The translations under genes and the position numbers were made by a program. DNA of 64,000 nt from Sulfurovum sp. XGS-02 (GTDB taxonomy: Bacteria > Campylobacterota > Campylobacteria > Campylobacterales > Sulfurovaceae). The notes under the pieces were generated by a model. The model was not told where the DNA came from. It made no database searches and saw only the letters and a program-made list of their open reading frames with translations. The stretch lies in contig NZ_CP093312.1 of NCBI RefSeq assembly GCF_023213175.1, forward strand, positions 186,001 to 250,000, read 5' to 3'. This document shows, one piece after another, positions 37,312 to 46,431 of the stretch; positions within the stretch are counted from its first letter, which is position 1, and the number at the start of each line of letters is the position of its first letter.

Positions 37312-39405
37312 ATGACAAAAAAAGCTGATAACGATCATGAAATAATAGACAGCGTTTGTGCATATTGTGGTGTTGGTTGTGATATTGCAGCTGAGGTTGA
37401 TACAAAAGAGAATAAGATCAAGAAGATCTTTGCACACCCGGATGGTGCAACATCTGAAGGCAAACTTTGTATCAAAGGGACACATGGATACGATTTTGTC
37501 GATGCAAAAGAGAGACTGAGAACACCGCATATCCGCAAAAGTTTTTTAGAGAAGAACCCTGAGATCAAAGATGCGATCGCCGGTTCGCTCACCGATCTGG
37601 ATGATACATGGTATGAGACCGATTTGGATGCTGCTACCACTGCAGGGGCAATGAAGCTCAAAGAGATCCAATCACAATATGGTGAAAAATCTGTCTGTTC
37701 ACTTGGAGGGGCTAGAACGTCATGTGAGTCAGCGTATTATTTTCAAAAGTTCACCCGTTACACACTGAACTCTCCACACGTAGATAATTGTGCCAGAGTG
37801 TGTCACTCTCCATCACTCAAGGGGATGAGGCTGACCATCGGTGAGGGGGCTGCAAGTAACCCGTTTGATGATATCTACAAAACAGAATTTATGATCGTGA
37901 TGGGCTCCAACACGACTGAGGCACACCCGATCGTAGGTAACCGTATGATCAAAGCGGCACAAAAAGGTACTCCTATCGCATGTTTTGATGTACGTGAGAT
38001 CAAACTGCATAAGTTCTCAAAATATAAAGCGGTCACTCCACATGAAGCGAACCTGCTTGTGCTCAATATGATGGCATACACGATCATCACTGAAGAGTTG
38101 TACCACAAAGATTTTATCAAGAACAGAACCAAGAACTTTGAACACTTTAAAGAGAACATTCTCAATGATCCTTATGCCAATCCTGAATTTTTTAGAGAAG
38201 TGGAAGGGTATGAGTATTTGGCAGATATGCTCCCGGAGATCGCCCGTGAGTATGCCACGAAAAAATCTCTCATTTTATGGGGACTTGGGATCACCGAGCA
38301 TGTAGACGGTTCGTACGCTGTTATGGCTATCGTACACCTGGCACTGATGACCGGGAACATTGGTAAAGACGGTGCGGGTGTGATGCCATTGCGTGGTCAG
38401 ACGAATGTTCAAGGTGCGTGTGATATGGGTATGCTCCCCTACTATGCTCCTGATTACACGGCGCCAAAAGAGGTGGGACTGATGACACCTCAGTTGGTGG
38501 ATGGTATGCTTGACGGAACCATCAAGGGTGTGTTAAACATTGGTGAAGACCTCACGCATATCCACCCGAATATCAATAAGATCACAAAAGCATTTGAAAA
38601 CCTGGAGCTTATCTTTGTACAAGAGCTGTTCATGACAGACATTGCGGAACGTGCAGACATCGTAGTGGGTGTGAAGTCAGCCTATGAGAAAACAGGTATT
38701 TACATCAATGCGATGCGTAAAGTCCACCTCTCCACGCCACTGGTACACTCTGATCTTCCGGATGACTGGGAAGTGATCAAGCTTCTTGATGAGAAAATGG
38801 GAGGGGATTTCGGTTTTGAGACCTCTGAAGATATCTGGAATGATGTGAGAAAAACGGCAACAAACAGATTTAGCGGTGCCTCTTATGAGATGCTCAGAGC
38901 GAATGAAAAGCAGGGCATTTCATGGCCGATCACTGAAGAGGGCGGTACACCGGTACTGCATAGAGAAGACTTTAGAACCAAAGATGGTATCGGGGCATTC
39001 AGATACCATGGGTATACACTCTCAGGTATGATAGAAGAGATCCTCAATAAAGCACTGAAGGGTTACCACTTAACGACGGGAAGAATCATGGCGCATTACA
39101 ACAACTCTGCGCAAACAAAATATACAGAGAACCTCATGAAAAAACATAAAGAGGATGTTCTTTTGGTACATGAAAGTGACAGTGCAGATTTCCCAACAGA
39201 GAAGGTGATTCTAAAAACCGAGTATGGTCAGACCAATCCGTTAAAGGTAAAATTCACAGATAAAGTGCGTCCTAAAACACTCTATACCACTTTTCACCAT
39301 GTAGATTCAAAACTCAATAACATTTTTGGTGATAAAAGTGATGAACTTATCATGACAGCTGCATTTAAATCGATCCAGGTCGACATTATTCCTGTAAGTG
39401 CATAG
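37312..39405 (+). CDS. Formate dehydrogenase-like molybdopterin oxidoreductase, Cys form
   Basis: A 697-residue molybdopterin-guanine-dinucleotide enzyme. The N-terminal 4Fe-4S site is CAYCGVGC plus a Cys in GKLCIKG. The active-site segment NCARVCHSPS matches formate dehydrogenase, with Cys in place of selenocysteine, followed by the conserved His. MGSNTTEAHPIV and PLRGQTNVQGACDMGMLP are MGD-binding motifs. It has no Tat signal, so it is cytoplasmic. No FdhB-type electron-transfer partner gene adjoins it, so its acceptor is unknown. The C-terminal dinucleotide-binding domain (about residues 575-695) is present, beginning near TTGRIMAHYN. Formate dehydrogenase is preferred over nitrate reductase because of the ARVCHSPS motif. 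Confidence 0.82.
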   Translation: MTKKADNDHEIIDSVCAYCGVGCDIAAEVDTKENKIKKIFAHPDGATSEGKLCIKGTHGYDFVDAKERLRTPHIRKSFLEKNPEIKDAIAGSLTDLDDTWYETDLDAATTAGAMKLKEIQSQYGEKSVCSLGGARTSCESAYYFQKFTRYTLNSPHVDNCARVCHSPSLKGMRLTIGEGAASNPFDDIYKTEFMIVMGSNTTEAHPIVGNRMIKAAQKGTPIACFDVREIKLHKFSKYKAVTPHEANLLVLNMMAYTIITEELYHKDFIKNRTKNFEHFKENILNDPYANPEFFREVEGYEYLADMLPEIAREYATKKSLILWGLGITEHVDGSYAVMAIVHLALMTGNIGKDGAGVMPLRGQTNVQGACDMGMLPYYAPDYTAPKEVGLMTPQLVDGMLDGTIKGVLNIGEDLTHIHPNINKITKAFENLELIFVQELFMTDIAERADIVVGVKSAYEKTGIYINAMRKVHLSTPLVHSDLPDDWEVIKLLDEKMGGDFGFETSEDIWNDVRKTATNRFSGASYEMLRANEKQGISWPITEEGGTPVLHREDFRTKDGIGAFRYHGYTLSGMIEEILNKALKGYHLTTGRIMAHYNNSAQTKYTENLMKKHKEDVLLVHESDSADFPTEKVILKTEYGQTNPLKVKFTDKVRPKTLYTTFHHVDSKLNNIFGDKSDELIMTAAFKSIQVDIIPVSA

Positions 39406-39427
39406 AGCACTTTGGGTTAAATCTTGA

Positions 39428-39444
39428 GGTCGCAATTAGCGACC
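39428..39444 (+). terminator. Hairpin downstream of the formate dehydrogenase gene
   Basis: GGTCGC (39428-39433) and GCGACC (39439-39444) with AATTA loop, 23 nt after the stop. No T-run directly follows. Confidence 0.5.
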
Positions 39445-39499
39445 TTAGAGACTCGCTTATTCTTCTTTGAATCCATTACATTTTTTTAACAATTTCATT

Positions 39500-39527
39500 A
39501 TAAAATCTCCTATATAGAACATTTTAT
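39500..39527. repeat. Degenerate copy of the TTATAAGGTTTT palindrome
   Basis: ATAAAAT (39500-39506) and ATTTTAT (39521-39527) form a hairpin whose right arm continues as AAGGTTTTC to 39536, matching the right arm of the two full copies at 39584 and 40060. Confidence 0.45.
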
Positions 39528-39583
39528 AAGGTTTTCTATTGAAGCTTAAGAATTTATACCTCGTAAACGTCGCTATAGCGAAT

Positions 39584-39616
39584 AACCTTATAAAATATGT
39601 TAGATTATAAGGTTTT
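39584..39616. repeat. TTATAAGGTTTT palindromic repeat, copy 1
   Basis: AACCTTATAA (39584-39593) and TTATAAGGTT (39605-39614) are perfect 10-base inverted arms with an 11-nt loop, upstream of the small lipoprotein gene. A separate perfect palindrome, TCGCTATAGCGA, lies at 39570-39581. Confidence 0.6.
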
Positions 39617-39672
39617 GATTTCTGAATAATTTGACACTTAAATAATATGCTACAATCTTTCCAAAGGATATT

Positions 39673-40002
39673 TTGAATGTGGATAATATTATGATAAGAA
39701 TAATTATGGTTACTTTATTGATTTTAAACGGTTGCAGTATGTTACCTCCATCTGCTAAAGATTATCAAAATAAACTAAGCAGTGAATTAGGAAAGAATAT
39801 TAATAGTGATTATTTTTATGGGACTAAGTTTTACAAAACTCAACGAAAAAACAATAAAAAATATTATTATGATAAAACATATAATTACAGTACAAAAGCT
39901 GAATGTAGAGTTTTGTATATAACAGACTTAAATGATATTATTGTTGAGTATAAAATACTCACTCCAAATACATGCAAGATAGGAACTTCTGCTGTATGGT
40001 AG
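39673..40002 (+). CDS. Small AT-rich lipoprotein, function unknown
   Basis: About 105 residues with a lipoprotein signal peptide: IMVTLLILNGCSMLPPS, with lipobox LNGC. The mature part is Lys/Tyr/Asn-rich (FYKTQRKNNKKYYYDKTYN) and has two further cysteines. Codon use is much more AT-rich than in the surrounding genes, and the gene is bracketed by palindromic repeats, so recent acquisition is plausible. The start is uncertain: TTG at 39673 and GTG at 39679 fit the AAAGGA at 39663-39668, while the ATG at 39691 fits the signal peptide best. Confidence 0.55.
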   Translation: MNVDNIMIRIIMVTLLILNGCSMLPPSAKDYQNKLSSELGKNINSDYFYGTKFYKTQRKNNKKYYYDKTYNYSTKAECRVLYITDLNDIIVEYKILTPNTCKIGTSAVW

Positions 40003-40059
40003 TGCAGGAATTATTCAAGTAAGTAGATAATGGACGACACTTGCTCACATTAGATTTTC

Positions 40060-40094
40060 AAAACCTTATAAAATATATAAATTTATAAGGTTTT
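40060..40094. repeat. TTATAAGGTTTT palindromic repeat, copy 2
   Basis: AAAACCTTATAA (40060-40071) and TTATAAGGTTTT (40083-40094) are perfect 12-base inverted arms with an 11-nt loop beginning AATAT, the same loop length and opening as copy 1. Confidence 0.65.
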
Positions 40095-40130
40095 CACTTG
40101 TCCTGATTGTTGGCGATGGAGAAATGTCAT

Positions 40131-40478
40131 TTAGTCGTCATTATGCAGTTGTCCACTAAATTCAAAGCCAAACTTCATTTTGTTGGCTATTTCTTCTTGT
40201 ACCTCGTCTATGAGGTCATCAGTTCTGCCTTCTATCTGTTCTATGAAAAATTTTTGTTCTCTTTCCCGTTTGAAGGCATGTACCTTGTAAGGTTTGTCGG
40301 TACCATGTTCTTCTATAAACTTATCGATCGTATCTTCCCAAATGAAGGTGAGTTCATGTTCTATGGTTTGTGTTTCTTCATTACCGGGTAAGGTATAGTT
40401 AAATGCTACTGTATCTGTGAAGGATATGATCTCATACGCTTTACTTTCTTTTTGAGACGTTACTTCATTGTTTGTCAT
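40131..40478 (-). CDS. Hypothetical acidic soluble protein
   Basis: A 115-residue acidic protein without membrane segments or recognised motif (FNYTLPGNEETQTIEHELTF, IEQIEGRTDDLIDEVQEEI). AAAGGA lies 7 nt before the ATG, which supports this strand over the overlapping open frame on the plus strand. It stands alone between the lipoprotein island and yraN. Confidence 0.62.
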   Translation of the reverse strand: MTNNEVTSQKESKAYEIISFTDTVAFNYTLPGNEETQTIEHELTFIWEDTIDKFIEEHGTDKPYKVHAFKREREQKFFIEQIEGRTDDLIDEVQEEIANKMKFGFEFSGQLHNDD

Positions 40479-40722
40479 GATTATGTCCTTTAGTATATGT
40501 TATTTATTGACTTTATATCAAAGATAGCTTTAAATAGGATAAATTTTATCTGATTTAGATTTTTTCTACCAATAGAGTCATTTTTTGTATCGCATTTAGA
40601 GCTTATACCTTTTTTACTCTAACTAGAGAGGTAGCTCTGGTAAAAGAATGTCAATATGACATACTTTTCTCTTTCATTTTTCTTTTGTTCTATACTTGAT
40701 CATAAAGTGAAAGGCTATAAAA

Positions 40723-41067
40723 ATGACAAGAGAAGACCCTAAAAAATTCGGTAATCAGAGCGAGACCTTGGCTACATGTTTTTTAGAACAGGAGGGTTTC
40801 GTGATCCTGGAGCGTAATTATTTTGCACGAAAGCTTGGTGAGATAGATATCATCGCCAGCCGTGATGATGTCGTACACTTCATAGAAGTGAAGAGTGGGA
40901 AAACAGAGTTCGATCCTGTCTATAATGTGACACCATCCAAACTCCGAAAGATCATCAACTCTGCACACTATTATCTAAAAACAAAAAATATCGACCGGGC
41001 ATTTAGTATCGATGCACTGATCATTCGCTATGATGAGGTAGAATTTATAGAGAATGTTACGCTATAA
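40723..41067 (+). CDS. YraN family (UPF0102) endonuclease-like protein
   Basis: A 114-residue protein of the UPF0102/YraN family, with the PD-(D/E)XK-like core: ERNYFARKLGEIDIIASRDDVVHFIEVKSG (E and VK visible as D-E-x-K). Families of this type are Holliday-junction-resolvase-like, but a cellular role is not established. It is 30 nt upstream of the PhyH oxygenase. Confidence 0.85.
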   Translation: MTREDPKKFGNQSETLATCFLEQEGFVILERNYFARKLGEIDIIASRDDVVHFIEVKSGKTEFDPVYNVTPSKLRKIINSAHYYLKTKNIDRAFSIDALIIRYDEVEFIENVTL

Positions 41068-41097
41068 TCTGCTCAATGATACTTTAAAGGCACCTAT

Positions 41098-41889
41098 ATG
41101 AGACTCTCCGATGTGCAGCTTCAACAATTTCATCAAAATGGTTTTATTGTCTTACGAAATTTTTTACCCCAGGAAAAATGTGATGCGATACTGGATGTCG
41201 CCAAAGCACACTTAGAACATAAAATCGAGCCTATTGAAACAGAGATAGGGTATGATGAAAGATCCAAAGAGTATCGTACCGAAGTAGTGGATTATAGCAG
41301 TGGATCCAATGAAGCGCATATGATCGTCCGCAGGTTACGGCAGGTGTATGAGAGGGATATCCTTTTCAAAGAGTGGATGGAAAATGTTGATATCCGTCCT
41401 GTTCTGCAACAGATACTGGATGACAGAGTGGTGATAACGACCGCCCATCATAACTCCATCATGACAAAAATGCCTTATTATAGCAGGGCAACGGCGTGGC
41501 ATCAGGATAGAAGATATTGGCGTTATTCTGATAATAATCTGGTAAGTATATGGTTGGCTTTGGATGATGAGTACAGTGAAAACGGTGTGCTTGAATTCAT
41601 ACCCGGAAGCCATTTGATGCAATTCAAGCCTGAACAGTTTGATGCAAAAGAGTATTTTAGGGAAGATACGAAAGAGAATGCTTCACTGATAGCACAAAAG
41701 GTCTCCACGACGCTCAAAAAAGGTGATGTGATCATCTTCCACTCTCTGCTGCTGCATAGAGCCAATAAGAACAGTACGGACAAAGCTAAAATTTCATTTG
41801 TCTATACGGTAAAAGGAGAGAAGACGGTGGCTATAGAGGGTACACGCTCCGCTCAATATCCAGAGATAAAGTTGGAAGAAGTCGAATAA
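41098..41889 (+). CDS. Phytanoyl-CoA dioxygenase (PhyH) family oxygenase
   Basis: A 263-residue non-haem Fe(II)/2-oxoglutarate oxygenase. Iron ligands appear in TAWHQDRRYW (H-x-D) and LLLHRANKN (distal His); EFIPGSHLMQF is the typical PhyH motif. Substrate is not predictable. It follows yraN closely. A second, unrelated 2OG oxygenase lies at 46432. Confidence 0.82.
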   Translation: MRLSDVQLQQFHQNGFIVLRNFLPQEKCDAILDVAKAHLEHKIEPIETEIGYDERSKEYRTEVVDYSSGSNEAHMIVRRLRQVYERDILFKEWMENVDIRPVLQQILDDRVVITTAHHNSIMTKMPYYSRATAWHQDRRYWRYSDNNLVSIWLALDDEYSENGVLEFIPGSHLMQFKPEQFDAKEYFREDTKENASLIAQKVSTTLKKGDVIIFHSLLLHRANKNSTDKAKISFVYTVKGEKTVAIEGTRSAQYPEIKLEEVE

Positions 41890-42017
41890 GAGTAATTTTA
41901 TCCTTATTGTATATAATTAGGACAAAAGATAGATAATTCTAAAAAATATAAGCTATCACAATAGTTTTTATAAGAAATTAGGTTATACTATTTATATAAA
42001 ATTTAAAGGAACTCAAT

Positions 42018-42335
42018 ATGGGAAAATATGTAGATTTAACAGCTGAAAATTTTGATGCGACTATCGCTGAAGGTGTAACAATGGTAGACTTTTGGGCTCC
42101 ATGGTGTGGACCTTGTAGAATGATCGCTCCAGTGATCGAAGAGCTTGCAGAAGATTTTGACGGTAAAGCGACTATCTGTAAAGTGAATACAGATGAGCAA
42201 CAAGATATCGCAGTTAAATATGGTATCAGATCTATTCCAGCGATTCTTTTCTTTAAAGATGGTGAGTTGGTAGACCAAATGGTAGGTGCAGCTTCGAAAG
42301 ATGCATTTGCTGAAAAGCTCAACGCACAACTGTAA
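42018..42335 (+). CDS. trxA: Thioredoxin
   Basis: A 105-residue thioredoxin with active site WCGPCR (MVDFWAPWCGPCRMIAPVIEEL), cis-Pro SIPAILFF and the usual fold length. Its reductase trxB lies just downstream in the same direction, separated by a hairpin. Confidence 0.97.
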   Translation: MGKYVDLTAENFDATIAEGVTMVDFWAPWCGPCRMIAPVIEELAEDFDGKATICKVNTDEQQDIAVKYGIRSIPAILFFKDGELVDQMVGAASKDAFAEKLNAQL

Positions 42336-42343
42336 TTGATACA

Positions 42344-42370
42344 TTTAAGAGAGGTTCTCCCTCTCTTAAA
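42344..42370 (+). terminator. Hairpin between trxA and trxB
   Basis: TTTAAGAGAG (42344-42353) and CTCTCTTAAA (42361-42370) are perfect 10-base arms with a 7-nt loop, 8 nt after the trxA stop. It may attenuate rather than fully separate trxA from trxB. Confidence 0.7.
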
Positions 42371-42482
42371 ACTTCTTTCATATCTATATTTAGATAAAAT
42401 CTTCTAAAGTTTTTAACCAAGTATTTTCATTGTATAATAGGTAGTATTTGCTTAAGTATTTTACTTAGTTCAAGGATTCAGA

Positions 42483-43421
42483 ATGTTAGATTGCGCAATC
42501 ATTGGTGGAGGACCGGCCGGACTTACAGCCGGACTCTACACAACACGAGGCGGACTTAAAAATGTTACACTGTTTGAGACGGGTATGCCTGGCGGGCAGA
42601 TCACACAGAGTTCTGAGATAGAGAACTACCCTGGATTTTTTGAACACGATAAAACAGGCATGGATTTTATGGATACATGGCAAAAGCAGTGTTTTCACTT
42701 TGGTCTTAAACATGAGATGAAAAAAGTAGAACGTGTGGCAAAAACAGGTGAACACTTTACTGTTACGCTGGAAGATGGGGAGAAGGTTGAAGCGGTGACC
42801 GTGATCGTCTGTACGGGCTCTACCCCTAAAAAGGCCGGTGTGAAAGGCGAAGATGAATACTTTGGGAGAGGTGTGAGCACCTGTGCCACCTGTGATGGAT
42901 TTTTTTACAAAGACAAACCCGTGACCGTACTTGGCGGGGGTGACACTGCACTTGAAGAAGCATTCTATCTCTCTAATATCTGTTCAGATGTCTATGTAGT
43001 ACACCGAAGAGATGAATTTAGAGCAGCACCCTCGACGTTAGACAGAGCAAAGAGAAAAGAGAATATACATCTTATCTCCAATGCTGTGATCGATGAAGTG
43101 CTTGGTGATGCTATGGGTGTCACAGGGGTCAATATCAAGCATAATGATGGGACTATCACGCATATGGCCAATACAGGACTTTTTGTTTTTGTAGGGCATA
43201 ATGTAAATAACACGGTATTGAAAGATGAGAGCGGTGATTTTATCTGTGAGACGAATGCGTGCGGACAGGTGGTCGTGGATCTCAGAATGAGAACATCACT
43301 CGAAGGTCTTTTTGCAGCAGGTGATATACGTATAGAAGCACCAAAACAAGTGGTTTCAGCGGCAGGTGACGGTTCAGTAGCCGCACTTCAAGTAATTTCA
43401 TATATTCAGGAGCAACAGTAG
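42483..43421 (+). CDS. trxB: Thioredoxin reductase
   Basis: A 312-residue FAD/NADPH flavoprotein. FAD loop [14 protein letters not shown], redox pair [14 protein letters not shown] loop [12 protein letters not shown] and C-terminal GLFAAGDIR. It reduces TrxA, encoded just upstream. Stops immediately before dapB. Confidence 0.97.
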   Translation: MLDCAIIGGGPAGLTAGLYTTRGGLKNVTLFETGMPGGQITQSSEIENYPGFFEHDKTGMDFMDTWQKQCFHFGLKHEMKKVERVAKTGEHFTVTLEDGEKVEAVTVIVCTGSTPKKAGVKGEDEYFGRGVSTCATCDGFFYKDKPVTVLGGGDTALEEAFYLSNICSDVYVVHRRDEFRAAPSTLDRAKRKENIHLISNAVIDEVLGDAMGVTGVNIKHNDGTITHMANTGLFVFVGHNVNNTVLKDESGDFICETNACGQVVVDLRMRTSLEGLFAAGDIRIEAPKQVVSAAGDGSVAALQVISYIQEQQ

Positions 43422-44189
43422 ATGGCAAAGATCGGGATAGTAGGTAGTACAGGTAGAATGGGTGAACACCTGATTAAAAATATTTTAGAAAATGATGCAT
43501 TAGAACTCAGTGTATTGCATGTATTTGGTGAACTAAAAAGAGAAGTACCCTCTGATGTATTGGTAACCAACAGTATGAAGGCGGTACTTGAAAATTGTGA
43601 TGTCGTGATAGATTTTTCAGCGCCTGCAGCAACACAGGAACTTTGTGAAGAGGCATTAAAAAACCCTACACCATTGGTGATCGCAACGACAGGATTTACG
43701 CAACATCAGCAAAATCTTCTAAAAGAAGCTTCAAAAGAGATGCCGCTTCTTTATGCATCCAATATGTCAGCAGGGATCGCTTTGCTCAAACAATTGGTCG
43801 AGCAGGTGGCAGCAACACTGGAAGATTTTGATATTGAGATCGTCGAACAGCACCATAGACATAAAGTGGATGCACCAAGCGGTACTGCTTTAACGTTGGG
43901 GGAGTTTGCAGCAAAAGGCAGAGGCTTGGATCTTGATGCTGTACGTGTATCGGGAAGAGATGGTCAGATCGGAGCAAGATCTAAAGACGAGATCGCCGTG
44001 ATGGCGCTTCGCGGGGGAGATATCGTAGGTCGACATACGGTTGGTTTTTATAATGATGGGGAGTTCTTGGAACTTAACCATACAGCTACCAGTAGAGAGA
44101 CTTTTTCAAAAGGTGCGATCCGTGCAGCAACATGGCTCGTAAATCAAAAGAGTGGTCTTTACTCTATAAATGATTGTTTAGGAATTTAA
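43422..44189 (+). CDS. dapB: 4-hydroxy-tetrahydrodipicolinate reductase
   Basis: A 255-residue enzyme of lysine/diaminopimelate synthesis. Rossmann motif IGIVGSTGRMGEHLI, catalytic EQHHRHKVDAPSGTAL (His pair and Lys) and the C-terminal GAIRAATWLV are all present. Its ATG directly abuts the trxB stop. Confidence 0.97.
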   Translation: MAKIGIVGSTGRMGEHLIKNILENDALELSVLHVFGELKREVPSDVLVTNSMKAVLENCDVVIDFSAPAATQELCEEALKNPTPLVIATTGFTQHQQNLLKEASKEMPLLYASNMSAGIALLKQLVEQVAATLEDFDIEIVEQHHRHKVDAPSGTALTLGEFAAKGRGLDLDAVRVSGRDGQIGARSKDEIAVMALRGGDIVGRHTVGFYNDGEFLELNHTATSRETFSKGAIRAATWLVNQKSGLYSINDCLGI

Positions 44190-44190
44190 T

Positions 44191-45561
44191 ATGTGTGCAA
44201 TAGTCGGTGTATTCGGTGCAAAAAAAGCTTCCACGGTAGCGTATTACTCGCTCTTTTCAATGCAGCATCGCGGACAAGAGGCTACAGGTATTTCTGCAGC
44301 CAACGGGAAGCGTATCACAATGTATAAAAAACGCGGTATGGTATCAGATGTCTTTTCTCAAGAAACACTTGATAAGTTGGATGGCGGATGTGCTGTGGGA
44401 CATAACCGTTATTCTACAGCAGGAAGTGAATCTGCTGGGGATGCACAGCCTGTCTTTGCCAAGTATAAGCTTGGAGAGATATCGGTCGTGCACAACGGTA
44501 ACCTTGTTAATAAACATGAAGTCAGAAACGAATTAATAGACAGAGGTGCCATTTTTCAAACCGATATGGATACGGAAAATATTATCCACCTGATAGCAAA
44601 ATCCCAGAAGGATTCGTTGGTAGACCGTATCAAGGATATGCTGACAAAGATAGAAGGTGCCTACTGTTTGGCGATCCAGAGCCGTTCTAAAATGTTTGTG
44701 ATCCGTGACCGTTTCGGTATCCGTCCTCTCAGTCTGGGTAGATTAAGTGACGGTGGCTATATTGTGGCTTCTGAAACCTGTGCATTTGATCTGGTAGGTG
44801 CAGAGTTCATACGTGATGTAGAACCTGGAGAGATGCTTACCTTTGAAGAGGGGAAAGAACCTGTTTCGGAGCAAGTCTTCGAACCTGATTTCCACCCTTG
44901 TGCTTTTGAGTATATCTATTTTGCCAGACCAGACTCTATTATCGACGGGAAAAACGTCTATGAGATGCGTTTAGAGATGGGGAAAAGACTTGCCAAAGAG
45001 GTACCTGTTGATATAGACCTTGTACTTCCCGTACCTGATTCGGGTGTGGCTGCTGCAAAGGGATATGCAGATGGTCTGGGTGTCCCGTTCGAGATGGGTA
45101 TTGTACGTAACCACTATGTGGGACGTACCTTCATTGAACCGACACAGGAGATCCGTGACCTCAAGGTCAAATTGAAACTCTCCCCGGTCAAACATCTGAT
45201 AGAGGGTAAAAGAGTAGCTATTATTGACGACTCGCTGGTACGCGGGACGACCTCTAAGCAGATCGTACGTATGCTTAAAGAGGCAGGGGCTAAAGAGGTG
45301 CATATGCGTATTGCTGCACCGGAGATAAAGTTCCCATGCCGTTACGGTATTGATACCCCTACAAAAGCAGAACTCATCTCTACCAAATTCACACCAGAAG
45401 AGATCGCCGATAAAATCGATGCGGATTCTCTAGGTTTTCTCTCTATTGAAGGGCTAAAAGAGTCTCTTGGAACAGAAAGAAACTACTCTTTGGTAAGCTT
45501 TGACGGGAATTATTTTGCCGGGGGTAATGCAGAGAGTCCGGGATGTGCCGGAGGCTGTTAG
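44191..45561 (+). CDS. purF: Amidophosphoribosyltransferase
   Basis: A 456-residue first enzyme of purine synthesis. C2 (MCAIVGVFG) is the N-terminal glutaminase nucleophile; the PRPP site is VAIIDDSLVRGTTSKQIV. NRYSTAGSESAGDAQP is typical. The C-terminus is cysteine-containing (AESPGCAGGC), as in iron-sulfur-bearing PurF proteins, although I cannot confirm a cluster. It follows dapB after 1 nt. Confidence 0.97.
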   Translation: MCAIVGVFGAKKASTVAYYSLFSMQHRGQEATGISAANGKRITMYKKRGMVSDVFSQETLDKLDGGCAVGHNRYSTAGSESAGDAQPVFAKYKLGEISVVHNGNLVNKHEVRNELIDRGAIFQTDMDTENIIHLIAKSQKDSLVDRIKDMLTKIEGAYCLAIQSRSKMFVIRDRFGIRPLSLGRLSDGGYIVASETCAFDLVGAEFIRDVEPGEMLTFEEGKEPVSEQVFEPDFHPCAFEYIYFARPDSIIDGKNVYEMRLEMGKRLAKEVPVDIDLVLPVPDSGVAAAKGYADGLGVPFEMGIVRNHYVGRTFIEPTQEIRDLKVKLKLSPVKHLIEGKRVAIIDDSLVRGTTSKQIVRMLKEAGAKEVHMRIAAPEIKFPCRYGIDTPTKAELISTKFTPEEIADKIDADSLGFLSIEGLKESLGTERNYSLVSFDGNYFAGGNAESPGCAGGC

Positions 45562-45574
45562 ATCTATATGAGTA

Positions 45575-45602
45575 AGAGTGTAAATGCAGTGATTTACACT
45601 CT
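45575..45602. terminator. Bidirectional terminator between purF and hisIE
   Basis: AGAGTGTAAAT (45575-45585) and ATTTACACTCT (45592-45602) are perfect 11-base arms with GCAGTG loop, overlapping the end of convergent hisIE. Confidence 0.75.
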
Positions 45603-46266
45603 ACTTCTTTCGTCCCTCTTTTTCAACGATCCCACTCATTCCAAATCTTCTGGCTAACTCTTGTTTGACCCTGTCTGGAGAGATATTTCTATACCCCAGT
45701 CCTACCAGTGTATGGTAGAGAAGGTCAGCAGATTCGTAGATGACCTGTTCATCACTCTCTTCGTTAATGGCAACACATACTTCGTCTGCCTCTTCACGGA
45801 TCTTGGATAGCATCAGTGCTTTATCGTCTAAAAGTTTTTTCGTCCATGATTTGGCTTCTGCCGATGCATTCTTACGCTCTAAGATCGTATGGTAGAGTGT
45901 ATCTACCACACCGTAGATCGCATCCGTATCTAGCTCTTTGTCCAAGACTATTTTATCTTGCATGACAGAAGTGAAGAAACAGCTTTTACGTCCTGTATGA
46001 CAGGCTACACCGTTTTGTTTGATCTTGAGTATCACGGTATCTGCATCGCAGTCAAGTAGCACATCTTTGACCTCTTGGGTATGGTCCGAGCTTTCGCCTT
46101 TCTTCCAGATACGCTGTTTACTCCGGCTGAAGTAGTGGGCATACCCCGTCTCAAGCGTAAGGTTATATGCCTCTTCATTCATATAGGCAAGCATGAGAAT
46201 TTCATTGGTTTCTTCATCTTGGGCGATAGCAGGGATAAGAGGGTTTTTTTGCCAGTCAAGCTGCAT
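45601..46266 (-). CDS. hisIE: Bifunctional phosphoribosyl-AMP cyclohydrolase/phosphoribosyl-ATP pyrophosphatase HisIE
   Basis: A two-domain histidine-pathway enzyme. The N-terminal HisI part has EILMLAYMNEEAYNLTLETG, SRSKQRIWKKGESS and DCDADTVILKIKQNGVACHTG (zinc cysteines). The C-terminal HisE part has LLDDKALMLSKIREEADEVCVA and ESADLLYHTLVGL. The frame opens at 46284, but the ATG at 46266 has GGAG 7 nt upstream and gives the normal start MQLDWQKNPLIPAI (221 residues). Confidence 0.93.
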   Translation of the reverse strand: MQLDWQKNPLIPAIAQDEETNEILMLAYMNEEAYNLTLETGYAHYFSRSKQRIWKKGESSDHTQEVKDVLLDCDADTVILKIKQNGVACHTGRKSCFFTSVMQDKIVLDKELDTDAIYGVVDTLYHTILERKNASAEAKSWTKKLLDDKALMLSKIREEADEVCVAINEESDEQVIYESADLLYHTLVGLGYRNISPDRVKQELARRFGMSGIVEKEGRKK

Positions 46267-46431
46267 GATAGGTCTCCATAGCATTTATATTGATGATATT
46301 ATAGCTATTTGGTTTTAAACTGCAAGCTATCTATGAAGATATAGAGATATTTAAGAAAATTTTTAGACTAAAAAGTTGATTTTTCGATTATAATTCTATG
46401 CTTTATAGCTATCTTATTTTTAGAGCTTTAG

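Noticed and set aside
40107-40391. 94-codon plus-strand frame opposite the 40131-40478 gene
   Set aside because: It has no ribosome site, while the minus-strand frame has AAAGGA and a protein-like acidic composition.
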